Notes under the pieces: generated by a model
What the model saw: only the letters and a program-made list of their open reading frames with translations
What the model was told of the DNA's origin: nothing
Database searches by the model: none
Translations under genes and position numbers: made by a program
Origin: CAWDVB01 sp963824105
GTDB lineage: Bacteria; Actinomycetota; Actinomycetes; Propionibacteriales; Nocardioidaceae
Direction of reading: 5' to 3'
DNA: 64,000 nt
NCBI GenBank assembly: GCA_963824105.1
Contig: CAWGNN010000005.1
Span: 93,447-157,446, forward strand
Part shown: positions 36,195 through 45,123 of the stretch, piece after piece
How the letters are laid out: each line of letters begins with the position of its first letter
Numbering within the stretch: the first letter of the stretch is position 1

Positions 36195-37061
36195 TCAGAC
36201 GGAAGGAGCCGATCGCCGGGTGAGCGGACAGGAAGGCACCAGGGTGGAGCAGGCGACCGCCACCGCGATGAACGCCGCAGCCCCGCCGATCGCGAACCAG
36301 TGGTAGCCACCCGGCACCTGCTCGGCCAACATCAGCGCGCCCAGGATCAGGACGAACCAGCCGAATCCCCGGCGCAGTAGATCACCGGGCACCACCCCGA
36401 CCAGCTTGGCGCCCACCACGCTGCCCACGACTGCCAGGCCGCTGACGAGAAGCGTGAGCCGCCAGTCGATGGGGACCGAGGACACGTATCCGGCGAATCC
36501 GGCGAGGCTCTGCATGGTGAGCACGACCAGAGAGGTTCCGACCGCCGCGGCCATCGGGAGGCCGGCCAGGAACACCATGGCGGGCACGATGAGGAAACCA
36601 CCGCCGGCGCCGACCGTCCCGGCGACGAAGCCGACCGCGAGACCCTGCAGCAGGATCCGCAGGACATGCGGTCGCACCTCGGCGTCGCCATCGCGCTCGC
36701 GGCGGCCGCGGATCATGGCGAACGATGTCGCCAGCATCATCAGGGCGAAGGCCGCGAGAAGCAGATCACCGGGCAGATGGCTGCCCAGCAGCCCGCCCAC
36801 GAAGGCCCCGGCCATGCCGGCGGCGCCGAAGACCAGCCCGATCCCCCACCGCACCCGGCCGGCGCGCACATGCCCGATCACGCCCACGAGCGAGGTCACT
36901 CCGACGACGAAGAGGGACATGGCGATGGCCTGGTGCTTGTCCACGCCGGCGACGTAGACCAGCAGGGGCACCATCATGATCGAGCCGCCCCCGCCGAGCA
37001 TCCCGAGGGCGACGCCGACGAGCGCCGCGAGCGCCGCGACGGCGACCAAGGTGAGGCTCAT
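36195..37061 (-). CDS. TauE/SafE-family membrane exporter
   Basis: A 288-aa protein with eight or so hydrophobic segments arranged as two halves, each with a glycine-rich motif (GMLGGGGSIMMVPLL and GTVGAGGGFLIVPAMVFL) typical of TauE/SafE. Family members move sulfite, sulfoacetate, taurine-derived or other organosulfur anions. ATG 37061 has a perfect GGAGGAG site 5 nt upstream. It is divergent from a GntR/UTRA regulator across a 10-bp inverted repeat that probably controls it. A link to the sulfur cluster at 42-53 kb is possible. Confidence 0.88.
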   Translation of the reverse strand: MSLTLVAVAALAALVGVALGMLGGGGSIMMVPLLVYVAGVDKHQAIAMSLFVVGVTSLVGVIGHVRAGRVRWGIGLVFGAAGMAGAFVGGLLGSHLPGDLLLAAFALMMLATSFAMIRGRRERDGDAEVRPHVLRILLQGLAVGFVAGTVGAGGGFLIVPAMVFLAGLPMAAAVGTSLVVLTMQSLAGFAGYVSSVPIDWRLTLLVSGLAVVGSVVGAKLVGVVPGDLLRRGFGWFVLILGALMLAEQVPGGYHWFAIGGAAAFIAVAVACSTLVPSCPLTRRSAPSV

Positions 37062-37073
37062 CAGTCTCCTCCA

Positions 37074-37115
37074 ATGTCCGTACATTGAATCAAATCACAC
37101 AGAAGGTACGGACAT
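37074..37115. promoter_or_regulatory. Operator-like inverted repeat between tauE-type and gntR-type genes
   Basis: The perfect arms ATGTCCGTAC and GTACGGACAT are separated by 22 nt, so equivalent positions are 32 bp apart (about three helical turns). One arm lies next to the start of the exporter gene and the other faces the regulator. This is the natural site for the GntR regulator and would control both genes. Confidence 0.7.
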
Positions 37116-37177
37116 CAAACCCCCACCTGCACTATCGTTCGGGAGAACATTTCCCGGGTACGCCCAGGAGGAGGGGG

Positions 37178-37978
37178 ATGAACGACGCAGCGGAGCAGGA
37201 TCCTGGGCCTCGCCTGCCCGATAAGTCCGCCGATGTCCCACTCTGGGAACAGGTGCGCCGCGACATCTCGCGCCGCCTGGAGGCCGGCGAGTTCGGCGGG
37301 GTCTTCCCCGGTGAGTTCTCCCTTGTCGAGCAGTACGGCGTGAGCCGGCACACGATCCGCGAGGCGCTGCGCAGCCTGCGCGAGGAGGGCATCGTCACCG
37401 CCCATCGGGGCCGGACCTCCAAGATCGCTGGCCCGACCGAGATCGAGCAGCCCTTGGGCACGCTCTACAGCCTCTTCGCCGCCGTCGAGGCGGGGGGCAG
37501 CACCCAGCGCAGCGTGGTGCGCCGGATCGAGATCCTCCAGGACGCCGAGATCGTGGCCCGGCTCGGAGGCTCCCCCGGCACCTCGCTGCTCTACCTGGAG
37601 CGGCTACGGCTCGCCCAGGAGACGCCGCTGGCTCTGGACCGGATCTGGTTCCCGGCCGACATCGCCGGGAGGCTCGTCAACGTCGACTTCACCCGCACCG
37701 CGTTCTACGACCAGCTGTACCGGGTCTGCGGCGTCCGCCTCACCGGCGGCCACGAGAACATCCGGGCGGTGCTGGGGACCGAGCGGGAACGACAGCTCCT
37801 CGACGTACCCGAGGGAGTGGCACTGTTCTCCATCGAACGCACCGGTGAGCTCAACTCACGAGCGGTGGAGTGGCGCCACACGTTGGTCCGCGGGGACCGG
37901 TTCGCGGTTTCGACCCAGTTCTCGGGACTGCACGGATTCCACATGGACATCGCCACCGACGAGGAGCCTGTCCTGTAG
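37178..37978 (+). CDS. GntR-family regulator with UTRA domain (HutC subfamily)
   Basis: Residues 20-90 form the winged helix (VPLWEQVRRDISRRLEAGEF, YGVSRHTIREALRSLREEGI). Residues 105-255 form a UTRA effector domain (LLYLERLRLAQETPLALDRIWFP, ending with WRHTLVRGDRFAVST). The effector is unknown; from context a sulfonate or related anion is a guess. ATG 37178 has an AGGAGGAGG site. It is transcribed away from the TauE/SafE gene. Confidence 0.9.
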   Translation: MNDAAEQDPGPRLPDKSADVPLWEQVRRDISRRLEAGEFGGVFPGEFSLVEQYGVSRHTIREALRSLREEGIVTAHRGRTSKIAGPTEIEQPLGTLYSLFAAVEAGGSTQRSVVRRIEILQDAEIVARLGGSPGTSLLYLERLRLAQETPLALDRIWFPADIAGRLVNVDFTRTAFYDQLYRVCGVRLTGGHENIRAVLGTERERQLLDVPEGVALFSIERTGELNSRAVEWRHTLVRGDRFAVSTQFSGLHGFHMDIATDEEPVL

Positions 37979-38044
37979 CGGAGGGTGGCTCTACCCGCAG
38001 CTGAGCACCGTTGCTGCGTCTTCCCGGGTCGTTCTCCCGGGGGG

Positions 38045-38500
38045 TCAGCCGACGCGGTCCTCCACCGGCAGGTCGACCTTGCACATCCGCTCGCCCCGGA
38101 GCCGCTCTCGCAGCGCCCACCCGAGCACAGCGATGGCGACCAGCTGTAGATACGGCTGGACGGGAGCGAACCAAGACACCGCCCCGGCGCTGCCGAGCGC
38201 GAGGAGGACGAGCTTGTTGCACACCGGACAGCCCACCGCGAAGTACGTGAGGAAGGCACCCACCCATCCCCCGCGGCGCTCCCGGGCGCGCTCGGGCTGG
38301 ATCGGGTTGACGTAGGTCCCCACCAGCAGGCCCGCGAGGACCGACGACACGACGAGCGCGGGCCAGGCCCACCAGGTCGGCGGGATCATCCGGCCGAAGA
38401 CCGGGTTGGGAATCAGGTCGGTGGGGATCGCGATCACCAGGACGAAGACAACCGCTGACACCGCCGCAGTCACCCAGCGCCGCAGGGGCCAGTCACTCAC
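38045..38500 (-). CDS. Conserved membrane protein with CPVCNK motif
   Basis: A 151-aa protein with four hydrophobic segments and the motif VGCPVCNKLVLLALGSAGA at the start of the third. The CPxC pair at a membrane surface suggests a redox or metal role. A second Cys lies near the C-terminus (GERMCKVDLP). I do not recognise a characterised family. GTG 38500 has a GAGG site. It lies between the GntR regulator and the CopD-like gene. Confidence 0.75.
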   Translation of the reverse strand: MSDWPLRRWVTAAVSAVVFVLVIAIPTDLIPNPVFGRMIPPTWWAWPALVVSSVLAGLLVGTYVNPIQPERARERRGGWVGAFLTYFAVGCPVCNKLVLLALGSAGAVSWFAPVQPYLQLVAIAVLGWALRERLRGERMCKVDLPVEDRVG

Positions 38501-38622
38501 GAGCTACCTCGGTTCCGGGGGGCGATTCGGGCCACCACCGGTCGGTGCGGGCGGGGCCTCAGGTCCGCGCCCAGGATAACGTCTGCACACCAGCGCCCAG
38601 CACCGCGTCTCGGAGGCACTCC

Positions 38623-39021
38623 ATGTACGACGACCCCATCGGACTCATCCGGGTCTCCCTCCACGTCCTGGCTGCCACCATCTGGGTCGGTGGCCAGCTG
38701 ACCCTCGCAGGGCTCGTCCCCGTGCTCCGCGCCGCTGGGGGCGACCTCCCGGCGCAGGCAGCCCGGGCCTTCAACCGGATCGCCTGGCCGGCGTTCTGGA
38801 CCCTCGTGGTCACCGGGGTCTGGAACTACCTTGCCGTCCATGACAACAAGCCCAGCGCCTGGGAGATGATCTTCGGGATCAAGATGCTGGTCGTCGTGGC
38901 GTCGGGCGCGACCGCATGGCTGCACTCGCATGCCAAGTCCCGGCGGTCCATGGCGATCAATGGGGCGCTCACCGGGCTGACCGCACTCACCGCACTCGTG
39001 CTCGGGGTCGCCCTGGGTTAG
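38623..39021 (+). CDS. CopD-like four-helix membrane protein
   Basis: 132 aa, four hydrophobic segments: IRVSLHVLAATIWVGGQLTL (with the His/Trp motif common in CopD/YcnJ-like and heme-related membrane proteins), FWTLVVTGVWNYLAV, MLVVVASGATAWLHSHA and ALTGLTALTALVLGVAL. A copper or heme role is suggested by the family, not shown. ATG 38623 has CGGAGG upstream. A 13-bp direct repeat (TAGTCGACTGGG, twice) overlaps its stop. Confidence 0.7.
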   Translation: MYDDPIGLIRVSLHVLAATIWVGGQLTLAGLVPVLRAAGGDLPAQAARAFNRIAWPAFWTLVVTGVWNYLAVHDNKPSAWEMIFGIKMLVVVASGATAWLHSHAKSRRSMAINGALTGLTALTALVLGVALG

Positions 39022-39056
39022 TCGACTGGGCTAGTCGACTGGGACCCCAGAGACGG

Positions 39057-40241
39057 TTAGGACTTGTCCGCCGAGGAGGTCTCGAACATCTCCTCGAGCG
39101 TCGACTCGCCTTCCTCGTCAACTCGGTGCTCGTCCTCAGCGACCTCAGGGTCGTCGGTGACCTCGGTGTCCTCTGGGGCGTCCTCCGGCTGCTCAGCGTC
39201 CCCGGCGTCCTCCGCCTCATCGGACCCTTCATGATGACCGTCAGAGCCCTCAGCAGGGCCTTCAGCGCCCTCTGCGCCCGTCTCAGCCCGGTCCGACGTC
39301 TCGCCCGACGCCTCGCTGGACACGTCCTGGGTCTCCTCGTCGGCATCCAGCTGCCCCAGGGAAGCGTCGAAGGCCTCGAGTGACACCGCTGACGAGCCGG
39401 TCAGGGTCGCGAGCATCTGGCGCACGTTGCCCAGCTGGGCGTTGATGCTGTCCCGGCGCTGAGAAGCGGCGGCCAGCTCGCGCTCGGAGTCCGCCCGGAC
39501 CTTCGCGGCCATCTGCTTGGCCTCATTGACGATCGCGTCGGCCTTCGCCTCCGAGTCCTCCACGACCTCTCGCGCCTTGCGGGTCGCGTCGTGGCTGACC
39601 TGGTCCGCCTTGGCTCGGGCCTCGACGACGAGCGTGTCGGCTTCCTCCAGGCGACGGTTCACCTCGACCATGTGGTCGGAGAACTCGGCCTCGGCTGCGG
39701 CACGCCGCGCGGCCAGAGTGGCCTCGAAGTCGGCGGCGGCTCGAGATGCCTTGGCCCGAGACTCCTCGTAGATCGCCTCGGCTTCCTGGATCCGGTTGGC
39801 CGAATCACGCTCGGCGCTCTCCCGGATCTCATCGGCCTGCTTGCGTGCCGACTCCAGCGTCCGGGCCGCGTCGATGTCGGCCTCCTTGCGGGTGACATCG
39901 GCGTAGCGGTCCGCCTCGGCCTGAACCTGGTCGACGCTGTCGGCGAACGTCTTGCGGTCGTTGTCCAGGGACTCCTTCGCCTTGCGCCTCGTCTCGTCGG
40001 CCTCGTCGTTGGCCAGCTGGAGGATCTGACCGATCCGCTCCCCCAACCCGAGGAACGTCGGGGGAATGGTGCGCTCGTGATCGGCCAGCAGCTCCTCGAG
40101 CTCGGAGACCTTGTTCCTCAGGTTCTCCACCTCCGCCCGCGTGTCAACGGACTCGGCCAGAAGCTCCCTGACCCGACGGTCGACCTCGGCTGGGTCGTAG
40201 CCGCGCAGGACGACACGGAAGGAATCGGTGGAATCGGTCAT
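39057..40241 (-). CDS. DivIVA-like coiled-coil protein
   Basis: 394 aa. The N-terminus SFRVVLRGYDPAEVDRRVRELL is the DivIVA-type membrane-curvature domain. Residues 35-290 form an almost unbroken coiled coil with many Ala, Glu, Arg and Lys. The last 80 residues are very acidic (Glu, Asp, Ser) and disordered. It probably forms filaments at poles or septa as in other actinobacteria. It overlaps the upstream coiled-coil gene by 4 nt, and both share a short C-terminal motif (QRRDSINAQLGNVRQML here). Confidence 0.85.
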   Translation of the reverse strand: MTDSTDSFRVVLRGYDPAEVDRRVRELLAESVDTRAEVENLRNKVSELEELLADHERTIPPTFLGLGERIGQILQLANDEADETRRKAKESLDNDRKTFADSVDQVQAEADRYADVTRKEADIDAARTLESARKQADEIRESAERDSANRIQEAEAIYEESRAKASRAAADFEATLAARRAAAEAEFSDHMVEVNRRLEEADTLVVEARAKADQVSHDATRKAREVVEDSEAKADAIVNEAKQMAAKVRADSERELAAASQRRDSINAQLGNVRQMLATLTGSSAVSLEAFDASLGQLDADEETQDVSSEASGETSDRAETGAEGAEGPAEGSDGHHEGSDEAEDAGDAEQPEDAPEDTEVTDDPEVAEDEHRVDEEGESTLEEMFETSSADKS

Positions 40242-41686
40242 GACGTGGAGTCCTCGACTTCGGTTGTTGGCGGTGTACTCGATGCTGCCTCGGGATCGGG
40301 CTCCGCGACCGACAGTGCGGCAATGACGCCGGACAGCTGGCCGAGCTCGCTGCTGATCATCTCTCGCTGCCGTGCGAGCGCCGCCGCTTCCTGACGTGCT
40401 GCCTCGACCTTGTAGTGCGCCGAGGCGCGGAGCCGCTCGGCGTCCTCACGTGCAGACGCCACGATATCTGCAGCCTCCAGCCGGGCCGCACGGAGTTGAT
40501 CCTCGGCATCCCGCTGGAGCTTGATCACCTCTTCGGTGACGCTGTCACGCAGAGTGGTGGCTCCGGCCTCAGCCTCCTGCAGCCGGCGCTGGGCACGCTC
40601 TTGCACCTGGGCGGCGTGATCCTCACCGCGCCGGCGTACGTCGGCGGCCTCGGCGTTGGCCTGCTCGACGATCCGCGCGGCGTCCTCCTCGGCGCGAGCG
40701 CGCACGTCCAGCCCGGCCTGCGACACCTCGGCGGCACGCTCCTCGGCCGCCGTCTCGGCCTGCTCAGCTCTTGCTTCGGCCTCGGCGACCCTCGACTCCG
40801 CCCTGCCCTCGGCGTCGGCGAGGATCCCGGCAGCCTGCTGCTCGACCTCCTCACGCAGCGACGCAAGCTCGGCCCGAGTGCTCTCGGTGAGCGCCGAGGC
40901 CTCGTCCCTGGCCTGCGCCAGGAGTGTCTCGGCCTGGCTCTCCATCTCGGCAGCACGGGCCTGCGCAGCCTCGACACGCTCATCGGCCTCCTCGCGGGCC
41001 GATTCGAGCACCTGCTCCGCATCAGCGCGCACCTGGGATGCATCCCAGGCGGCCTCCTCACGCAGGCGAGTGGCCTCATTCTCCGCATCCGACACCGACG
41101 TCGACGCAGCCGCCTGAGCCTCGTCGATGAGCTCGGCGGCCACGGCTCGCGCCTGCTCCCGGCGTTCGTCGACGAGGTTGTGGGCCTCGGCCTCGATCAG
41201 GGTGGCCCGCTCACGGCCATCGGCCACGATCTCCTCTGCCTGCTGCTCGGCGTTCCCCCGGATGGCGTCGCCCTCGATGCCCGCCGAGGCCAGCGTTGCC
41301 CGGGCACGCTCCATCAGCTCGGCTGCTTCGGCAGCGACCTCCTCGGAGACCGCGTTGGCCTTGCGCTGGGCTGCGGCGACGATGTCTGCCGCCTGCCTGG
41401 CCGCGTCGGCCAACAGTGCCGCGGCATCCTCGCGTGCCGCCGCCAGCTCGGCTTCGGCCAGCTCATGGCCGTGCTGGGCCTCCTCGCGCAACCGGACGAC
41501 AGCGTCGCGCTCGTCCGCGGCTTGCTCGCGGCTCTTCTCGGCCTCGGCGACGAAGGCGGCATAGTCGTCCTCGGCCTGCTTGCGGCGCTGGTCGGCGTAG
41601 GCCTGGGCCTCCGACACCAACTCGTCGGCGACGGACTGAGCACGGGCCAAGAGCGCGGACGGCGAGTCCTCAGGACTTGCATCCAT
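40238..41686 (-). CDS. Long coiled-coil cytoskeletal-type protein
   Basis: 482 aa of nearly continuous Ala/Glu-rich coiled coil; heptad-like repeats run from residue 15 to about 430. The C-terminus RQREMISSELGQLSGVIAAL resembles the matching region of the next gene, so the two are related and may co-assemble. Similarity is to Scy/FilP-like scaffold proteins of actinobacteria, but low complexity makes orthology uncertain. The start is set at ATG 41686, which lies 7 nt after TAGTGT with no ribosome site (leaderless); ATG 41692 is in frame. Confidence 0.75.
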   Translation of the reverse strand: MDASPEDSPSALLARAQSVADELVSEAQAYADQRRKQAEDDYAAFVAEAEKSREQAADERDAVVRLREEAQHGHELAEAELAAAREDAAALLADAARQAADIVAAAQRKANAVSEEVAAEAAELMERARATLASAGIEGDAIRGNAEQQAEEIVADGRERATLIEAEAHNLVDERREQARAVAAELIDEAQAAASTSVSDAENEATRLREEAAWDASQVRADAEQVLESAREEADERVEAAQARAAEMESQAETLLAQARDEASALTESTRAELASLREEVEQQAAGILADAEGRAESRVAEAEARAEQAETAAEERAAEVSQAGLDVRARAEEDAARIVEQANAEAADVRRRGEDHAAQVQERAQRRLQEAEAGATTLRDSVTEEVIKLQRDAEDQLRAARLEAADIVASAREDAERLRASAHYKVEAARQEAAALARQREMISSELGQLSGVIAALSVAEPDPEAASSTPPTTEVEDSTS

Positions 41687-42053
41687 GCTCATGACACTAG
41701 GCTGCGACACCCGCGCATCTTCTCAGTCCATGCATCCTGAGCCAAACAAGTTCGGCAATTATCTCGTCCTACCGAACGGTTCGGCCGCGCGGCGGGGCAC
41801 CCATGGGGCGGGTGCTACCCCTGGCTCGACTGTTTCGGGAGGGGCGCGGCCTTCGCGCTCGATGCCCGCCTTTGTCGGGTGCTCGTGGTCACCGCCCTTG
41901 CTCGCTTCCCGTGCGCGGCATACGGTTCCGGGAACGCTCCCTCGGCGCCGCCGGGGAGGTCGCAGCATCACCGCCTCCGTGCCACCGACGTGGCGTTGCG
42001 AGACGGCCGCGCGCACCGTCCGGCCTCAGTCGGACCGATCAGAGGAGTGATGG
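41687..42053. other. Divergent intergenic region, 367 bp
   Basis: This lies between the coiled-coil operon and the sulfide:quinone oxidoreductase gene. No reading frame has a credible match. It should contain the promoters of both: TAGTGT at the coiled-coil end and a GAGGAG ribosome site just before the oxidoreductase. No clear inverted repeat was found. Confidence 0.6.
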
Positions 42054-43256
42054 ATGGCGACAACTGCTCACCACAACGTCGTGGTCATCGGCGGCGGCAT
42101 GGCGGGGATCAGCCTCGCGGCCCGCCTGCGACGGGCCAAGGTGTCCGACGTGGCGATCATCGAGCCCTCGGACAAGCACTACTACCAGCCGGCCTTCACC
42201 CTGGTCGGCGGCGGCGCCTACGACCCCGAGAAGTGCGTGCGGTCCCAGGCCTCCATGATTCCCGCGGGCCAGACCTGGATCCGCGCCGCCGCACAGAACG
42301 TCGACCCCGACAACAACACCGTGATGCTGGCTGACGGGGGCACGGTCTCCTACGACTACCTCGTCGTCGCTCCGGGGATCCAGCTCAACTGGGGCAAGGT
42401 GCCTGGACTGGCCGACGCCATGGACACCCCGTTCGTCTCCAGCAACTACAACTTCGAGACCGCTCCCAAGACCTGGGAGCTGATCCAGAAGACAACGTCC
42501 GGGACCGCGATATTCACCATGCCCTCGGCCCCGATCAAGTGCGCGGGCGCGCCGCAGAAGATCGCCTACCTGGCGGCCGACTACTGGCGTGAGCAGGGCG
42601 TCCTGAACAACATGAACATCGTGCTGGTCCTACCCACCCCCGGCATGTTCGGCGTCAAGGTGTTCGCCGACGAGCTCGAGCGAGTGGCGGCAGGGTACGG
42701 CATCGAGGTCCGCAAGAGCTCGGAGATGGTGGAGGTCGACCCGGCCGGCAGGACCGCGGTCATCGCCGACCTGGCGGGCGGCGGCAAGGAGACCCTCTCC
42801 TACGACATGATGCACGTCGTTCCGCCGCAGTCGGCCCCGGACTGGGTCAAGGCCAGCCCCTTGTCGAACCCCGAGGACCCGTTGGGCTACGTGCAGATCG
42901 ACCAGTACACGATGCAGCACGTGCGGTACCCCAACATCTTCTCCTTGGGCGACGCCGGCTCCTCCCCCAACTCCAAGACGGGAGCGGCCATCCGCAAGCA
43001 AGCGCCAACGGTCGCGGCCAACCTCACCGACTTCATCGCCGGGCGGCCGCTGTCGTCGAAGTACGGCGGCTACGCCAGCTGCCCGCTGGTGACCTCGCGC
43101 CATCAGATGCTGTTGGCGGAGTTCGACTACACGATGGAGCCGACTCCCTCGATCCCGTTCATCAACACCAAGCGGACCCGCCGCGACATGTGGTACGTGA
43201 AGAAGTACGGCCTGCCGTTCCTCTACTGGAACCTCATGTCCAAGGGTCTGGCCTGA
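42054..43256 (+). CDS. sqr: Sulfide:quinone oxidoreductase (SQR)
   Basis: A membrane-associated flavoprotein that oxidises sulfide to sulfane sulfur and reduces quinone. The FAD-binding motif VVVIGGGMAGISLAARL is at the N-terminus. Redox Cys are C163 (PIKCAGAPQK) and C343 (YASCPLV), the pair typical of type II-like SQR with glutathione/CoA or a small thiol as acceptor. The C-terminal amphipathic part (KKYGLPFLYWNLMSKG) is suited to membrane attachment. 400 aa is normal. It faces the sulfur operon 43540-51454, which supports the role. The ribosome site GAGGAG precedes the ATG. Confidence 0.92.
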   Translation: MATTAHHNVVVIGGGMAGISLAARLRRAKVSDVAIIEPSDKHYYQPAFTLVGGGAYDPEKCVRSQASMIPAGQTWIRAAAQNVDPDNNTVMLADGGTVSYDYLVVAPGIQLNWGKVPGLADAMDTPFVSSNYNFETAPKTWELIQKTTSGTAIFTMPSAPIKCAGAPQKIAYLAADYWREQGVLNNMNIVLVLPTPGMFGVKVFADELERVAAGYGIEVRKSSEMVEVDPAGRTAVIADLAGGGKETLSYDMMHVVPPQSAPDWVKASPLSNPEDPLGYVQIDQYTMQHVRYPNIFSLGDAGSSPNSKTGAAIRKQAPTVAANLTDFIAGRPLSSKYGGYASCPLVTSRHQMLLAEFDYTMEPTPSIPFINTKRTRRDMWYVKKYGLPFLYWNLMSKGLA

Positions 43257-43279
43257 CCAGGGCGTACGAAGATGGGTCT

Positions 43280-43543
43280 GTGAGACTGACCAACGACCGC
43301 TATCTGATCACGCTGCGGGTGGGTTCCGGCGTCGAGCGCTACTACCGCTGCAGAGAGGGCTGGACCAAGCTCACCACCCGCGGGCGGGAGATGCCGGCGA
43401 CTGCCGAGCAGGTGATGAACCACCTGCTGCCGGCACTCGCCGGCGTCAAGCCTGGCGTCACTGTCCAGGTGGAGCATCGCGATCTCAGCGAACCGGCCGA
43501 CAAGCTGCTCGACGTGCTGTGCCCGGGCCCGCCGGATGACTAG
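43280..43543 (+). CDS. Small conserved protein downstream of sqr
   Basis: An 87-aa protein beginning RLTNDRYLITLRVGSGVERYYRC, probably a small beta-rich fold; family unknown. It follows sqr by 23 nt, so the two are probably cotranscribed. GTG 43280 follows GAAGAT and 6 nt, without a ribosome site. It overlaps the end of the convergent SulP gene by 4 nt. Two Cys (RCREG, LCPGP) are present. Confidence 0.65.
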   Translation: MRLTNDRYLITLRVGSGVERYYRCREGWTKLTTRGREMPATAEQVMNHLLPALAGVKPGVTVQVEHRDLSEPADKLLDVLCPGPPDD

Positions 43544-45117
43544 TCGGCCGCAGGGTCGTTCGTTGTCACCTGGCCAGAGCCTTCCAGATCGATGCTCAGC
43601 CCGGCCGGCGTCGCCCGGGAGAGCAGTTGCCGGGCGTGGTCGTTGGCTCCGGTGACGCTCACCGTCCGCCCTGCGCCCAGGGCGTCCTGGAGCACGTCGA
43701 TGACCATCAGCGCGCCGGTGAGGTCGAGGCGGCCGACCTTGTCCAGGTGGAGCACCACCGACTTCACGTCGGGGTGCTCGGCGAGCCGCTCGTGCATGGT
43801 CCGCTCCACGGCTGGAGTGGAGGCGAAGTAGAGCACCCCGGTGGGGACCAGGTGGAGGGTCTGGCCGTGAAGCTCGACCGGCACCGTGACTCGCATCTCG
43901 CGCCACAGGTGGACCGCCAGCGCAGCCGCCACGCCGATCAGTACGCCCCGCTCCACCGCCGGGGCGGCGATCATCGTCGCCGAGAAGGTGATCAGGCCGA
44001 CGAAGAACTGCGGTCGGGAGAAGCGCCAGTAGCCGATCATCGCCTTGAAATCGACCAGGTTGACCACAGCGGCGATGACGAGGCCAGCCAGCACGGCGGT
44101 CGGCAGCTCGGCCAGGGACCCGAGGAACGGCAAGGCGATCAGGACCAGCATGCCGGTGAACGCGCCGCTCCATCGAGTCTTGGCGCCGCTGAGTCGGTTC
44201 AATGAGGTACGTGAGAAGGAGCCGCCGACAGGGAAGGAACCGACCAGGCCCGACGCCATGTTGGCCAGGCCCTGGCCCACGAACTCGCGGTTGGCATCCC
44301 AGGGCCTGCGCTCCATCGAGGCATACCGCCGGGCGATCGAGGCCGGCTCGGCGAACCCGACGACCGCGATGATGACGGCCGGCACGACCAGTCCCCAGAC
44401 GTCGGCCCAGTCGATGCCGCTGGGCGGACTGAACGACAGGTCGATAGCTCCCACGACCTGCCCGCTGTAGCCGGTGAACCGGCTGTAGACGGTCCCGAGG
44501 ACGACCGCGACCAGCGCCGCGGGGATGAAGGACGAGATCTTGCGGCCCACCAGGAGCAGCGCGAAGGAGAGCGCGCCGAGCCCGACCGCTTCGTAGGACC
44601 AGTGATGCGGCTGGCTGAGGGCATCCAGCGCCTTCAGGATCGGGCTGGTCGCGCCGGAGCCGACTCCGGTGAGCGCGTTGACTTGCGTCGCCGCGATCAG
44701 CAGGGCCGCGGCCGAGGTGAAGGCCACCAGCACCGGCGTCGACATCAGGTAGGCGATGGGGCCGGCGCCGATCAAGCCGAGCACCATGCGGATCAGGCCG
44801 ACGAGGATCGCGAGGACCGCGGCCAAGGTGGCGAACTGGGCGCTGCCGGGGGCGACCAGTGGCTCGAGGGCCCCGAAGGTGAGCAGGCTGGTCACCGCGA
44901 CCGGGCCGGTCTGCAAGTACGGCGAGGAGCCGACCAACGCCCCGGCGATCGGCGCCGCCACGGCGGCGTACAGGCCGTAGACCGGGTCCAGGCCCGCAAT
45001 CGTCGCATAGGCCAGGGACTGTGGGATCAGCACCAACGCGACGTTGAGGGCGGCCACCACATCGCCGCCGACCGGCTTGGTGAGCTGGAACCGGCGGAGC
45101 TTGGCCGGCCTCCCCAT
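43540..45117 (-). CDS. SulP-family anion permease with STAS domain
   Basis: 525 aa. The SulP membrane domain contains about 12-14 helices with the signature LIPQSLAYATIAGLDPVYGLYAA, and the C-terminus (from about residue 420) is a STAS domain (VKSVVLHLDKVGRLDLTGALMVIDVL) that controls transport. Family members exchange sulfate, bicarbonate or other anions. It is the last gene of the sulfur operon (6 nt after mrp), which suggests sulfate export or exchange here and not uptake (inference). Confidence 0.9.
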   Translation of the reverse strand: MGRPAKLRRFQLTKPVGGDVVAALNVALVLIPQSLAYATIAGLDPVYGLYAAVAAPIAGALVGSSPYLQTGPVAVTSLLTFGALEPLVAPGSAQFATLAAVLAILVGLIRMVLGLIGAGPIAYLMSTPVLVAFTSAAALLIAATQVNALTGVGSGATSPILKALDALSQPHHWSYEAVGLGALSFALLLVGRKISSFIPAALVAVVLGTVYSRFTGYSGQVVGAIDLSFSPPSGIDWADVWGLVVPAVIIAVVGFAEPASIARRYASMERRPWDANREFVGQGLANMASGLVGSFPVGGSFSRTSLNRLSGAKTRWSGAFTGMLVLIALPFLGSLAELPTAVLAGLVIAAVVNLVDFKAMIGYWRFSRPQFFVGLITFSATMIAAPAVERGVLIGVAAALAVHLWREMRVTVPVELHGQTLHLVPTGVLYFASTPAVERTMHERLAEHPDVKSVVLHLDKVGRLDLTGALMVIDVLQDALGAGRTVSVTGANDHARQLLSRATPAGLSIDLEGSGQVTTNDPAAD

Positions 45118-45123
45118 CGCTGA

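Noticed and set aside
38023..38041. CCCGGG...CCCGGG hairpin as a terminator between the GntR gene and the CPVCNK membrane gene
   Set aside because: The arms are short self-complementary sites that are common by chance at this GC content, with no T-run.
39019..39043. 13-bp direct repeat TAGTCGACTGGG as an attachment site
   Set aside because: Only two adjacent copies and no integrase or tRNA nearby; simple slippage explains it.
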